A DNA stretch of 42,172 bases from assembly GCA_002419025.1 (NCBI GenBank), contig DIFG01000072.1, forward strand, positions 1 through 42,172, given 5' to 3'. A program made the translations under genes and the position numbers. The notes under the pieces are model-generated. The model was not told where the DNA came from. It saw nothing but the letters and a program-made list of their open reading frames with translations, and made no database searches. Positions 16,574 through 24,635 of the stretch are shown piece after piece (the first letter of the stretch is position 1; each line of letters begins with the position of its first letter). This stretch comes from Deltaproteobacteria bacterium UBA5754 (GTDB lineage Bacteria > Desulfobacterota > Dissulfuribacteria > Dissulfuribacterales > UBA5754).

Positions 16574-17838
16574 TTGTCCTCCTCTCGCCCGATGGTCGAT
16601 ATCCTTTCCCCCCGTACGAGATCCCGATAGGTCTCCCGTCTCCTTACCACCTCGAACCGGTCCCCGTCCACGAGGACCTCTGCTGCCCGTGGGCGGGCGT
16701 TGTAGTTGGAGGACATGCTGAATCCATAGGCACCCGCGGTCTTGACCACAAGGAGCTCTTTGGGTCCCAAAGGCGGAAGCTCACGATCCCTGGCAAGAAA
16801 GTCTCCGGTCTCGCAGATGGGGCCGACCACGTCCATGACCTGAAGCGGACCGTCCTTTTTTCGGCCAGGGACGATCTCGTGATAGGCCCCGTAGAGGCTC
16901 GGCCGGGCGAGGTCGTTCATGGCGGCATCCACGATGGCGAAGCGTTTCTCCCCCGTGTCCTTTACGTACAGGACTCGGGTGATGAGGACGCCGGCGTTCG
17001 CGGCCATGGCCCTTCCGGGTTCGAGGATCAAGGTCTGGGAAAGGCCTGAGAGGACCTCGAGAATGCCCTCTGCGTATTCCTTTGGGCTTGGGGGGGTCTC
17101 GTCCCTGTAGCGGACCCCGAGCCCGCCGCCGATGTCCAGGTAACGGAGACGTATTCCGGCCTCCTCGATCTCTTCTGCGAGGCGGCGGATCCTCTTCATG
17201 GCGTCCACGAAGGGATCGACGGTCGTGAGCTGGGAGCCTATATGGCAGTCGATCCCCACGATCTCGATCTCGTCCATCTGTGCGGCATTCCGGTAGACTG
17301 TGATCACCTGCTCGGCCGGGATCCCAAACTTGTTCTTTCGAAGTCCAGTCGAGATGTAGGGATGGGTCCCTGCGTCCACATCGGGATTGACCCGAAAGGA
17401 GACAGGGGCGCGGGTTTTGAGGCGTCGAGCCACTCGGCGGATGGTCTCCAGCTCGGGAATGGACTCCACGTTGAACATGAGAATGCCGGCTGACAATGCG
17501 TCCCCAATCTCCCGTTCGGTCTTGCCTACCCCGGAATAGACGATGCGTTTTGGGGGGATGCCGGCCAAAAGCGCCCGGAAGAGTTCGCCTCCGGAGACGA
17601 TGTCAGCACCCGCCCCGAGGGATGCGAGGAGATCCAGGACGGCGAGATTGCCGCAGGCCTTGACTGCAAAACAGACAAGACGGGGCCACGGGGAAAATGC
17701 CTCGTCAAAGGCACGAAAGTGGGAACGCAAGGTTCCGGCACTGTAGACGTAACAAGGGGTCCCGACCTTTTTGGCGATGTTGGCAACCGGGACTGCCTCG
17801 CAAAAAAATTCATGGTCGCGGTAAGAGAAGAGATCCAT
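16570..17838 (-). CDS. lysA: Diaminopimelate decarboxylase
   Basis: The last lysine step: PLP-dependent decarboxylation of meso-DAP. The 422 residues form an alanine-racemase-like barrel with PLP Lys in VCFAVKACGN (about residue 59), phosphate site LDIGGGLGVRY, and active-site segments GIDCHIGSQL, LEPGRAMAANAG and CETGDFLA, then the C-terminal beta domain (AYGFSMSSNYNARPR). It lies between the lipoprotein (14 nt upstream) and dapF, the arrangement seen in many proteobacteria where a small lipoprotein precedes lysA. Confidence 0.96.
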   Translation of the reverse strand: MDLFSYRDHEFFCEAVPVANIAKKVGTPCYVYSAGTLRSHFRAFDEAFSPWPRLVCFAVKACGNLAVLDLLASLGAGADIVSGGELFRALLAGIPPKRIVYSGVGKTEREIGDALSAGILMFNVESIPELETIRRVARRLKTRAPVSFRVNPDVDAGTHPYISTGLRKNKFGIPAEQVITVYRNAAQMDEIEIVGIDCHIGSQLTTVDPFVDAMKRIRRLAEEIEEAGIRLRYLDIGGGLGVRYRDETPPSPKEYAEGILEVLSGLSQTLILEPGRAMAANAGVLITRVLYVKDTGEKRFAIVDAAMNDLARPSLYGAYHEIVPGRKKDGPLQVMDVVGPICETGDFLARDRELPPLGPKELLVVKTAGAYGFSMSSNYNARPRAAEVLVDGDRFEVVRRRETYRDLVRGERISTIGREEDK

Positions 17839-17852
17839 GGGAAAGATCGTCC

Positions 17853-18902
17853 TTAGGGTATGTCCACGCGGACGGTTTGGGAAGGAAGACCCTCCTGGGG
17901 AGGTGTTTCCCGGTCGACGGCCTTCACGTAATAGGCATAGGTCCCAGGGGGGAGCCGGTCCCGATCCACAAAGCGTGAGATGGCAACAGGTTCCTTGGTG
18001 ATGCGCATGGTCTTTCCATCCGGATCCGTCCGGTAGACATGGTAACCTGAGAGGTCGGCCTCGGGATTTTCCTGCCAGAGGAGTTCCACCCCGTGGTCCA
18101 ACAAAACCGCAACAAGACCAGCCGGGGCCTCGGGCAGGGCGATGTTTCGGTATCTTACTTCCAGAGGCTCCGTACGGGGGCCTTCTATGTTCGAGCCGTG
18201 GAAGGGAAAGACGGACGAGACCGCATAAACATAGCTCTGACCCGGCTTGACATCTATATCAAGGAAGGTGGGCTGCTCAAGGAGACCTGAGACCCTTTCC
18301 CAGCCCCTTTCCGACGTGGAGATCCTGTAGACCCGGTACCGGACGGCCTCGTCCAGGGGTTTGCCGTCCGTCCACGTCATGGGAGGGGACCAGGTCAGGA
18401 GTAGCCCGTCCGTTAGGGATAGGGCCTTGAGGGATGACGGCGGGGACGGCGGTTGATGCCAGGGGAGGAAAACTCGATTCGAGGGTTCGCTTGTGCTCAG
18501 CCATCCTTTGACCGTCCGGACCTCATAGACGTACATCATCCCCTCGCGCACGGCCCGGTCCTCGTACACCATGCTTTTTGTCTCCAACGGGCTGGCCTGG
18601 ACGGGGATGAACAAAGGAGGGCCGAAAGCAACAGGACAGCCCTCGCAAAACGAGTCGAGAGGGATCTCCGCCTTGAAGAGCTGAAAACCCTTGACCCATC
18701 TCAAGGGGCTTCCGTCCGTATTTTTGGTAGGCACGTCCCAGGTCAGTTCGATGCCTCCAGGCGCGGGCATGACATGGGCGGCAAGGTTCTTCACAGGCAG
18801 GGGGCGTATGGATCCCGGCGGAACCGGCGGGGCCTTCCGCCCACATCCGGAAAGGGAGCCGAAAAGAAAGGCGAGGACGAGAAGAAGCGAAAGGCGTCTC
18901 AT
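17853..18902 (-). CDS. Fibronectin type III-repeat lipoprotein
   Basis: A 349-residue secreted lipoprotein. From MRRLSLLLVLAFLFG at 18902 the lipobox LSGC puts the lipidated Cys at about residue 20, followed by GRKAPPVPPGSIRPLPVKNL, the opening seen in short LptM-like lipoproteins found before lysA. After it come about three fibronectin type III-like domains (AHVMPAPGGIELTWDVP; PPSSLKALSLTDGLLLTWSPP; APAGLVAVLLDHGVELLWQENP). The upstream part of the open frame (to 19037) is repeat sequence and not gene. The role is unknown, probably outer-membrane surface or periplasmic. It is in one run with argH and lysA. Confidence 0.85.
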   Translation of the reverse strand: MRRLSLLLVLAFLFGSLSGCGRKAPPVPPGSIRPLPVKNLAAHVMPAPGGIELTWDVPTKNTDGSPLRWVKGFQLFKAEIPLDSFCEGCPVAFGPPLFIPVQASPLETKSMVYEDRAVREGMMYVYEVRTVKGWLSTSEPSNRVFLPWHQPPSPPSSLKALSLTDGLLLTWSPPMTWTDGKPLDEAVRYRVYRISTSERGWERVSGLLEQPTFLDIDVKPGQSYVYAVSSVFPFHGSNIEGPRTEPLEVRYRNIALPEAPAGLVAVLLDHGVELLWQENPEADLSGYHVYRTDPDGKTMRITKEPVAISRFVDRDRLPPGTYAYYVKAVDRETPPQEGLPSQTVRVDIP

Positions 18903-18908
18903 GGCTTC

Positions 18909-19055
18909 AACCTGAATCCGTGGGCCGACGGCCGGGCTATTTGTTCCTTGCGGCAAATAGCGCCCGTCCATGGGCGCCTCACTCCACAAATACCCCGGCC
19001 GTCGGCTTATTATGTGAAATCGAAAGGTTGAGCGCATATCTCACGGATTCAGGTT
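18909..19055 (+). repeat. Family A intergenic repeat, complete (copy 3)
   Basis: 147 bp bounded by inverted ends AACCTGAATCCGTG (18909-18922) and CACGGATTCAGGTT (19042-19055). Inside, in order, are GGGCCGACGGCCGG, TTTGTTCCTTGCGGCAAATAG, the palindrome CGCCCGTCCATGGGCG, CTCACTCCACAAATACCCC and GGCCGTCGGCTT, then the GCATATCTC end. The right end runs 15 nt into argH and gives it its stop codon; the left end lies 6 nt before the lipoprotein start. Confidence 0.85.
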
Positions 19056-20447
19056 CATCCCTTCGAGCCATCTCTCTGCGGCATCGAGAGCGGTTCGGAC
19101 CGCCTCAGGGGCGGTTCCGCCCGGGACCTTCCGGGACCGTACGGATCCCTCGACCGCGATATACGATAAGACATCTGCCCCGATGAGTGGGGAGAATCGG
19201 CGAAGTTCGTCAATGGATAGTTCGTGCAGTTCCCGCCCGTTATCCACGCACCACGCGACGGCCTCTCCTACAATGGAATGCGCTGTTCGAAACGGGACGC
19301 CCCTGCGAACCAAATAATCAGCCAGATCCGTCGCTGTGAGAAATCCGCCCCGAAGGGCATCCCTCAGGCGATCTTCCACTGGCCTCATTTTCTCTACCAA
19401 CTCTGCCATGACCTCTACAGAGGATGCGGCCGTGTCGACGGCGTCAAAGATGGCCTCCTTGTCCTCCTGGAGGTCCCGGTTGTAGGCGAGGGGCAGTCCC
19501 TTCATGAGGGTGAGAAGGGCCATGAGATGGCCCAAGACCCTTCCTGTCTTTCCCCGGACGAGCTCCGGCACATCCGGGTTTTTTTTCTGGGGCATGATGC
19601 TAGATCCAGTGCAGAAGGCGTCCGGAAGGTCTACAAAGGAAAACTCACTCGTGGACCAGAGGACGAGCTCCTCGGAAAGACGGGAGAGGTGGATCATCAC
19701 GATGGCGAGGGCCCCGGCGAATTCGATCATAAAATCCCGGTCACCCACGGCGTCCATGCTGTTGGCGGAGATCCCGTCAAAGCCGAGCTCCCTGGCCACG
19801 AATTCCCTGTCCAAGGGAAAGCCCGTACCCGCGAGGGCCGAGCTCCCGAGGGGACAGATGTTGACGCGCTTTCGACAGTCGGCGAGCCTCTCCCGGTCAC
19901 GCCGGAACATCTCGAAGTAGGCGAGCATGTGATGGGCCCAGAGGACAGGCTGGGCGCGCTGAAGGTGCGTATACCCCGGGATGACGAGGTCTACATGGGA
20001 TCGGGCCTGATGGACAAGGGCCTTCTGGAGCCGTCCGAGGAGGCCGTCGATCCGGTCGATCTCGTCTCTGACATAAAGCCGTGCATCCGTTGCAACCTGG
20101 TCGTTCCTGCTTCGGGCCGTGTGGAGTTTTTTCCCTGCCTCGCCGATCCGCTCGACGAGGGCGCGTTCGATGTTCATGTGGACGTCTTCGAGGTCCTCCC
20201 GCCAGACGAAGGAGCCGGCCGAGATCTCGTCCAGGATCCCTTCAAGGCCCGAGACAATGGCATCCCTTTCATCCCGGGTGATGATGCCCTGTTTGGAGAG
20301 CATTCGGGCATGGGCGATGCTTCCCGCGATGTCGTAAGGGGCCAATCTCCGGTCAAAGTGGACGGAGGCGGTAAACCTCTCGACGAGATGGGCCGTCGCC
20401 TCCCGGAATCGTCCACCCCAGGGTTTTGGGGAGGCAGGACCGGTCAC
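19041..20447 (-). CDS. argH: Argininosuccinate lyase
   Basis: Splits argininosuccinate into arginine and fumarate. The 468 residues have the N-terminal PKPWGGRFREAT, the fumarase/aspartase-superfamily signature GSSIMPQKKNPDVPELVRG (about 275-293) with the catalytic Ser, and TARSRNDQVATD (about 108-119). Normal length. The start overlaps the CMD-family gene stop by 4 nt. The last codons and stop (Asn-Leu-Asn-Pro-stop) are encoded by the inverted end of a Family A repeat, so the natural C-terminus has probably been replaced. It is separated from the argBDFG block by about 12 kb. Confidence 0.95.
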   Translation of the reverse strand: MTGPASPKPWGGRFREATAHLVERFTASVHFDRRLAPYDIAGSIAHARMLSKQGIITRDERDAIVSGLEGILDEISAGSFVWREDLEDVHMNIERALVERIGEAGKKLHTARSRNDQVATDARLYVRDEIDRIDGLLGRLQKALVHQARSHVDLVIPGYTHLQRAQPVLWAHHMLAYFEMFRRDRERLADCRKRVNICPLGSSALAGTGFPLDREFVARELGFDGISANSMDAVGDRDFMIEFAGALAIVMIHLSRLSEELVLWSTSEFSFVDLPDAFCTGSSIMPQKKNPDVPELVRGKTGRVLGHLMALLTLMKGLPLAYNRDLQEDKEAIFDAVDTAASSVEVMAELVEKMRPVEDRLRDALRGGFLTATDLADYLVRRGVPFRTAHSIVGEAVAWCVDNGRELHELSIDELRRFSPLIGADVLSYIAVEGSVRSRKVPGGTAPEAVRTALDAAERWLEGMNLNP

Positions 20448-20776
20448 GGTTTTTCCATTTTTCGGAGCACGTCGTTCACCCAGGAGAAGGCAGAGGCCGC
20501 TGCCGGAAAACCAAGGGTGCTCACCATGAGGTTTACCACGTGGAAGATCTCCTCCGGTCGGGCTCCCGCCTCTATGGCCCTGCGGACATGGGAATGAACG
20601 GCCCCCACGCTCCTGATGGCTATGGCTGCGGCGAGCTGGATCAGGTGGGTGGTCTTTTCGTCGAGTGGGCCGTTTGTCCTCGCCTCCCTGGCGTATTCTT
20701 CTGCAAGCTCGAAGAGCCGTGGGAAAAGATGTTGATATTCAAGAAAATTTTGGGGATAGGAGGGAGATTTGTCCAT
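20444..20776 (-). CDS. Carboxymuconolactone decarboxylase-family protein without the CxxC
   Basis: A 110-residue all-helical protein of the CMD/AhpD family. The family's redox CxxC is replaced by SVGA in IAIRSVGAVHSHVRRAIEAGARPEE, while the following His residues are kept. A thiol peroxidase activity is therefore not expected; this looks like the cysteine-free subfamily often found in anaerobes. I chose MDKSPSYPQN at 20776 because AAGGA lies about 10 nt upstream; a Met ten codons earlier lacks a site. It is coupled to argH by a 4-nt overlap and appears to open the long minus-strand run. Confidence 0.8.
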   Translation of the reverse strand: MDKSPSYPQNFLEYQHLFPRLFELAEEYAREARTNGPLDEKTTHLIQLAAAIAIRSVGAVHSHVRRAIEAGARPEEIFHVVNLMVSTLGFPAAASAFSWVNDVLRKMEKP

Positions 20777-20859
20777 GTCTTTTCGTTCCTTTTTTAAAGA
20801 TGTCACCCAGTATAGGTTTTTCCATTGTGATCAACAAGACAGATGCCGATCTTTGTTGT

Positions 20860-20935
20860 CACCTGAATCCTCGAGCCGGCGGTAGTGTGTTTGTCCCGTT
20901 GAGCCTGCATGTAGGCAGACAGGGCAAATAGTCCC
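20860..20935 (+). repeat. Family A intergenic repeat, left half (copy 4)
   Basis: Begins with CACCTGAATCC and GAGCCGGCGG, continues with GTTTGTCCCGTTG, GCATGTAGGCAGACAGGGCAAATAG and a decayed GTCCATGGG. It matches the left part of the copy at 39494 and the reverse of the core at 24428. The inverted right end is missing. The 20777-21287 gap otherwise holds the Family B element and no gene. Confidence 0.7.
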
Positions 20936-21001
20936 GGTCCATGGGTTCTCTGTGTCCTCTATGGTGATGCGATCGCACCGAAAAAATTATCATGATATGA
21001 T

Positions 21002-21136
21002 TGATGACCTCGTAAAAAGTGCCGGGCTCGTCATGCCGGACTTGATCCGGCATCCAGAACATATTGAAAACACTGGATTCCGGCCTACGCCGAAATGACG
21101 CCAAATTGGAATTTTCGACTTTTTACGAAACCATCA
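21002..21136 (+). repeat. Family B inverted-repeat element (complete, MITE-like)
   Basis: 135 bp with imperfect 19-nt inverted ends TGATGACCTCGTAAAAAGT (21002-21020) and, read on the minus strand, TGATGGTTTCGTAAAAAGT (21136-21118), 16 of 19 matching. Two internal palindromes: ATGCCGGA-cttga-TCCGGCAT and a second around ATTCCGGC-ctac-GCCGAAAT. No coding capacity. A partial second copy is at the right edge of the window. The core resembles the GTCATTCCGGC-type repeats common in many bacterial genomes. Confidence 0.75.
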
Positions 21137-21287
21137 TGATTGAAGCTGTACAACAAAAAGCCCAATATGCGAGGTGCGCAACTCCTTATGAACAAGGCGT
21201 TTAGCATACATCGCATGGGCGAAGGGCAAAACTCAATTGAGGCCACCTTGTAGTCTTGAGTATCCCCCGATGAAGAAGGATAAGTCC

Positions 21288-21530
21288 ATGGAGTACAACG
21301 AATACTCATCCAAGTCTCGTCTCGTCGCCCTCCTGTTTTGTTTTTTTCTCGGGGCCTTCGGCATCCATCGATTCTATGTCGGCAAGATCGGGACGGGCAT
21401 CCTCATGCTCATGACCCTCGGAGGGTTCGGAATATGGGTTATCATCGACCTCATACTCATCGTCGCGGGGTCATTCCGGGACAAACAGGGGAAAAGGGTC
21501 TTTTTGTGGGTCGAACCGGGATCCTTCTAA
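21288..21530 (+). CDS. TM2-domain membrane protein
   Basis: An 80-residue protein with the TM2 signature: a first helix RLVALLFCFFLGAFGIHRFY (about residues 10-29), the conserved short loop VGKIGTG, and a second helix ILMLMTLGGFGIWVIIDLIL. The family is broadly distributed with no fixed bacterial function. The start at 21288 is chosen over ATGs at 21237 and 21270 because AAGGA lies 7 nt upstream. It stands alone between the Family B element and the molybdoenzyme operon. Confidence 0.85.
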   Translation: MEYNEYSSKSRLVALLFCFFLGAFGIHRFYVGKIGTGILMLMTLGGFGIWVIIDLILIVAGSFRDKQGKRVFLWVEPGSF

Positions 21531-21745
21531 GGTTTCCCTTTTTATTCTGTCCGGGGTATCATCAAAAAAGATCAATTTTTATTTATTATTGCGGCATCAT
21601 TAAGTTCTTTTTTTCACATTATTTTTTTCATCTTTTCACATGATACTTCCATATGTATGATGAATTGATGGAATCTTGAAGATATTGTTTTTTTTCACGG
21701 ACAATCCCTGCAAAAAGCAGGATACTTCATCGGGGAGGTTACTGC
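21531..21745 (+). other. AT-rich spacer upstream of the molybdoenzyme operon
   Basis: About 215 bp, clearly richer in A and T than the rest of the window, with T-runs at 21588-21635 and the repeated words GATGAATTGATGGAATC and TTGAAGATATTG near 21658-21690. It presumably carries the operon promoter and regulator sites, but I see no consensus FNR or sigma-54 site and no gene. Confidence 0.4.
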
Positions 21746-23860
21746 ATGAAGAAAACGGTGTGGAGCATGTGCGGCATGTGTTCGGTCCGATGTCCAATCA
21801 GGGTGGAGGTTGAAGATGGGGAGATCACGTGGATAGAGGGGAACCCCCACATCCTGAAGAGGGCCTTGTGCGCCAAGGGGGCGGCTGGCGTGGCACTCGT
21901 AAAGGACGACGAACGGCCTCAACAGCCCCTTCTGAGGGTCGGTGGCCGAGGAGCTGGCAGGTGGGATGCAGTAAGCTGGAACACCGCCCTCGAATACATC
22001 ACGGAAAAGCTCACCGGCATCATCCAAAAACATGGGGCGCGAAGTGTCATGTTGAGCTGCCGTGGCGGCCCATTCATGGATCTCTTCAAGACCTTCATAC
22101 ACGGGCTCGGCTCTCCCAATTTCACAAACCATGACAGCGGATGCGGAAGAAACGTCCATCACGCAAGCAAATCCGTATACGGGCTGGGGCGCAAGGACTT
22201 TGTCTATGATATCAAGAACGCGCGCCATCTCGTCCTTTTTGGAAGGAATCTCTTTGAGGCCTTTCGAATCGCCGAGGCCAACCAGGTCCTCGACATGCTG
22301 GATGCAGGCGGGCGGATGACTTATGTGGATGTCCGCCAGTCCACGACAGGTCTCAAGGCGACGCGGTTTTTCATGGTCAGGCCCGGCACCGATTACGCCC
22401 TTGCCCTCGGCATGATCCACGCCATCATCAAGAAGGAGTATTACGACAAGGCATTCATCGAAAAGTACGTGAATGATTTTGATGCCCTTGTCTCCTTCAT
22501 CGAGCCCTACACACCCGAGTGGGCAGCCAAGGAATGTGGAATCAAGCCCAAGGGGATCCATGATTTCGCCGAAGAGGTGGCCATGGATAGACCCAGGGTG
22601 ATCTTTCATCCCGGCTGGATGCTCGCCCGCTACCGTGACTCCTTCTACTCAAGTCGGGCCCTCCATATCCTCAACGTCCTCATGGGAAACATCGAGGTCA
22701 AGGGCGGGCAGATCTTTGCCAAAGGGCCTGGAGATTACGGCCAGAAGGGCCTGAGAAGCCTGGATGCCCAAGTCCCCAAGCCTTCGGAAAGGCGGGCTGA
22801 CGGCGTCGGCTGGAAATACAAGCACTTCGACAAGGGTCCGGGCCTCTTCCATCTTTTCTATAACGCCATGCTCACTGGAGAGCCGTATCCAATAAAGGCC
22901 CTTTTCTGTTACCGGCACGACCCCTTCAACAATTTTCCGGATCCCCAGGCCCAGAAAGAGGCCCTGGACAAGTGCGATCTTCTCGTCTCCATCGACACAC
23001 ATTACAGCGAATTCGGCTGGTACAGCGATGTAATTCTTCCTGAGTCCTGTTATCTCGAGCGGGAGAGCATGGTTGCTACCCAAAAAGGACCGTCACCACG
23101 GTTCATCGTCCGTCAACGTGCGGTGACCCCCCGCTTCGATACCAAACCTTGCTGGGAGATATTCAAGCTCCTTGGGGACCGAATGGGTATCGGGAAATAT
23201 TTTCCCTACAACAGCATCGAGGAACTCTGGCGCTGGCAGCTTGAGCCCACGGGCCACAATATCGAGGAATTCAACGAGAAGGGATTCATCTCCCTTGCTG
23301 ACAAGCCCATACTTTTCGACCGGGATAACCTCGAAGGCAGGTTCAAGACCCCGTCCGGCAAGATCGAGATCATCAGTCAGGTACTCACTGATGCCGGTCT
23401 TCCATCCCTCAAGCCCTACGAATCCCCCCATGCCCCGCCAAAAGGTCAGTTCCGCCTGGTTTTTGGTCGATCGGCAGTCAACGCCCACGGGCATACCATC
23501 AACAATCCCCTTCTTTTCGAGCTCCTCCCGGAAAACACCCTTTGGATCAACAAGCGGGAGGCGGGAAAGCTCGGCATCCAGGAGGGCGACTGGGTGGAGG
23601 TCTTCGCCAACGGAGCCACGGGCACGATCAGGGCCCACGTCACGGAATTCATCCATCCTGAGGCGGTTTATACCATTCATGGTTTCGGCCGACAGGTACC
23701 TCTTCAGACACGGGCCTATCACGCCGGCATGAGCGACCAGAAACTTCAGCGCGGACTCCTTCAGGAGATGGATCCGGCAGGAGGAGGGCTTTGCCTTTGT
23801 GAAAATTTTGTCACCGTGCACAAGAGTTCCCGCAATCTAGTGAGGAGGGTCGAACTGTGA
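21746..23860 (+). CDS. PsrA/PhsA-type molybdopterin oxidoreductase catalytic subunit, no Tat signal
   Basis: A 704-residue DMSO-reductase-family enzyme. The N-terminus starts directly with the [4Fe-4S] motif (Cys-x2-Cys-x3-Cys in SMCGMCSVRCPI, residues 7-18, fourth Cys in ALCAKGAAG at about 42). The Mo-ligand region LGSPNFTNHDSGCGRN has Cys, not Sec or Ser. The C-terminal cofactor domain includes RSAVNAHGHTINNP. Closest in style to polysulfide or thiosulfate reductases, but there is no twin-arginine signal, so it should be cytoplasmic. A strong GGGAGG precedes the ATG. It overlaps the iron-sulfur subunit gene by 4 nt. Arsenate or tetrathionate reductase relatives cannot be excluded; the substrate is unknown. 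Confidence 0.85.
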   Translation: MKKTVWSMCGMCSVRCPIRVEVEDGEITWIEGNPHILKRALCAKGAAGVALVKDDERPQQPLLRVGGRGAGRWDAVSWNTALEYITEKLTGIIQKHGARSVMLSCRGGPFMDLFKTFIHGLGSPNFTNHDSGCGRNVHHASKSVYGLGRKDFVYDIKNARHLVLFGRNLFEAFRIAEANQVLDMLDAGGRMTYVDVRQSTTGLKATRFFMVRPGTDYALALGMIHAIIKKEYYDKAFIEKYVNDFDALVSFIEPYTPEWAAKECGIKPKGIHDFAEEVAMDRPRVIFHPGWMLARYRDSFYSSRALHILNVLMGNIEVKGGQIFAKGPGDYGQKGLRSLDAQVPKPSERRADGVGWKYKHFDKGPGLFHLFYNAMLTGEPYPIKALFCYRHDPFNNFPDPQAQKEALDKCDLLVSIDTHYSEFGWYSDVILPESCYLERESMVATQKGPSPRFIVRQRAVTPRFDTKPCWEIFKLLGDRMGIGKYFPYNSIEELWRWQLEPTGHNIEEFNEKGFISLADKPILFDRDNLEGRFKTPSGKIEIISQVLTDAGLPSLKPYESPHAPPKGQFRLVFGRSAVNAHGHTINNPLLFELLPENTLWINKREAGKLGIQEGDWVEVFANGATGTIRAHVTEFIHPEAVYTIHGFGRQVPLQTRAYHAGMSDQKLQRGLLQEMDPAGGGLCLCENFVTVHKSSRNLVRRVEL

Positions 23861-24312
23861 GAAAATACACCATATTCCTCGACTCCAAGCGCTGTATCGG
23901 GTGTCATGCCTGCGAGATCCATTGCAAGACCAAGAACCGCCTACCGGTCGGCCCTTTTCTTTGCGAGATCAGTCATAAACCCCTTGTTTCCGTCAAGGGT
24001 GTGCCGAAGACCATGTTCCATTTCCGGTCCTGTTACCACTGCGAGGAGCCGTTCTGCGTGCCGGTCTGCCCGACCGGAGCCATGCAGAAGCGCGAAGACG
24101 GCATCGTATTCGTGGACCAGGTCAAGTGCATAGGATGTATGGCCTGCGTGGGAGCCTGCCCGTGGGGTATCCCCCAGTACAACCCGGAGACCGGAAAGGT
24201 CGTAAAGTGCGATTACTGCCTGGACCGGGTCGACCAGGGCCTCAAGCCCGCATGTGTGACCAAGTGCACGACTCATGCCCTGAAATTTGTGGAATTCAAG
24301 GAAATCCAGTAA
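23857..24312 (+). CDS. Four-cluster ferredoxin subunit of the molybdoenzyme (PsrB/PhsB-like)
   Basis: A 151-residue electron-transfer subunit with four Cys groups for four [4Fe-4S] clusters: CIGCHACEIHC (about 13-23), CYHCEEPFCVPVCPTG (about 59-74), CIGCMACVGACPWG (about 92-105) and CDYC...CVTKC. Similar to PsrB, PhsB and DmsB. It passes electrons to or from the catalytic subunit, with which it overlaps by 4 nt. No membrane quinone-binding subunit (PsrC/NrfD) follows; instead a terminator closes the operon, so the electron partner is likely soluble. Confidence 0.92.
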   Translation: MRKYTIFLDSKRCIGCHACEIHCKTKNRLPVGPFLCEISHKPLVSVKGVPKTMFHFRSCYHCEEPFCVPVCPTGAMQKREDGIVFVDQVKCIGCMACVGACPWGIPQYNPETGKVVKCDYCLDRVDQGLKPACVTKCTTHALKFVEFKEIQ

Positions 24313-24340
24313 AATTTAATAATTTCATGATCATTATTCA

Positions 24341-24368
24341 AAGCCCGGTCGAAAGGCCGGGTTTTTTG
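24341..24368 (+). terminator. Rho-independent terminator of the molybdoenzyme operon
   Basis: Stem CCCGGTC/GGCCGGG with one G-T pair and a GAAA tetraloop (24344-24361), followed by six T; the preceding AAG can extend the stem. 28 nt after the iron-sulfur subunit stop. Confidence 0.9.
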
Positions 24369-24427
24369 TTTTATTGCGTTGCAGAGGGGCGGCGGTGATA
24401 ATTAAAATTCGATTTCTTCAAATGGCA

Positions 24428-24622
24428 TTCTGAATCCTGGAGATATGCATCCAACTTTGTGTTTTGACAGGATAATACGGCAGACAGGATTTTTGTGTAG
24501 CGAGGCGCCCATGGACGGGAGCCGTGCGGTAAATCCTCCTCCATGGACTGGGGCTATTTGCCCTGCCTGCCGACAGACATGCGTACGGAACAAACAACAC
24601 GGCCGTCGGCTCACGGATTAAG
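24428..24622 (+). repeat. Family A intergenic repeat, near-complete (copy 5)
   Basis: About 195 bp. The left end TTCTGAATCCTGGAGATATGCAT is the X-type end seen on the right of copies 3 and 7; the right end GGCCGTCGGCTCACGGATTAAGG is the Y-type end, so the copy is inverted relative to them. The core has GAGGCGCCCATGGACGGG, CTCCATGGACTGGGGCTATTTGCC and GCCTGCCGACAGACATGCG. It fills most of the 24313-24635 gap and ends 13 nt before the lptF start. Confidence 0.8.
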
Positions 24623-24635
24623 GGGTATTTTATTC

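Noticed and set aside
17853..19037. Extending the lipoprotein to the ATG at 19037
   Set aside because: The extra 45 residues are translated Family A repeat and would bury the lipobox signal peptide.
20444..20776. CMD-family protein as a thiol peroxidase or selenoprotein
   Set aside because: The CxxC positions are Ser and Ala, and there is no in-frame TGA.
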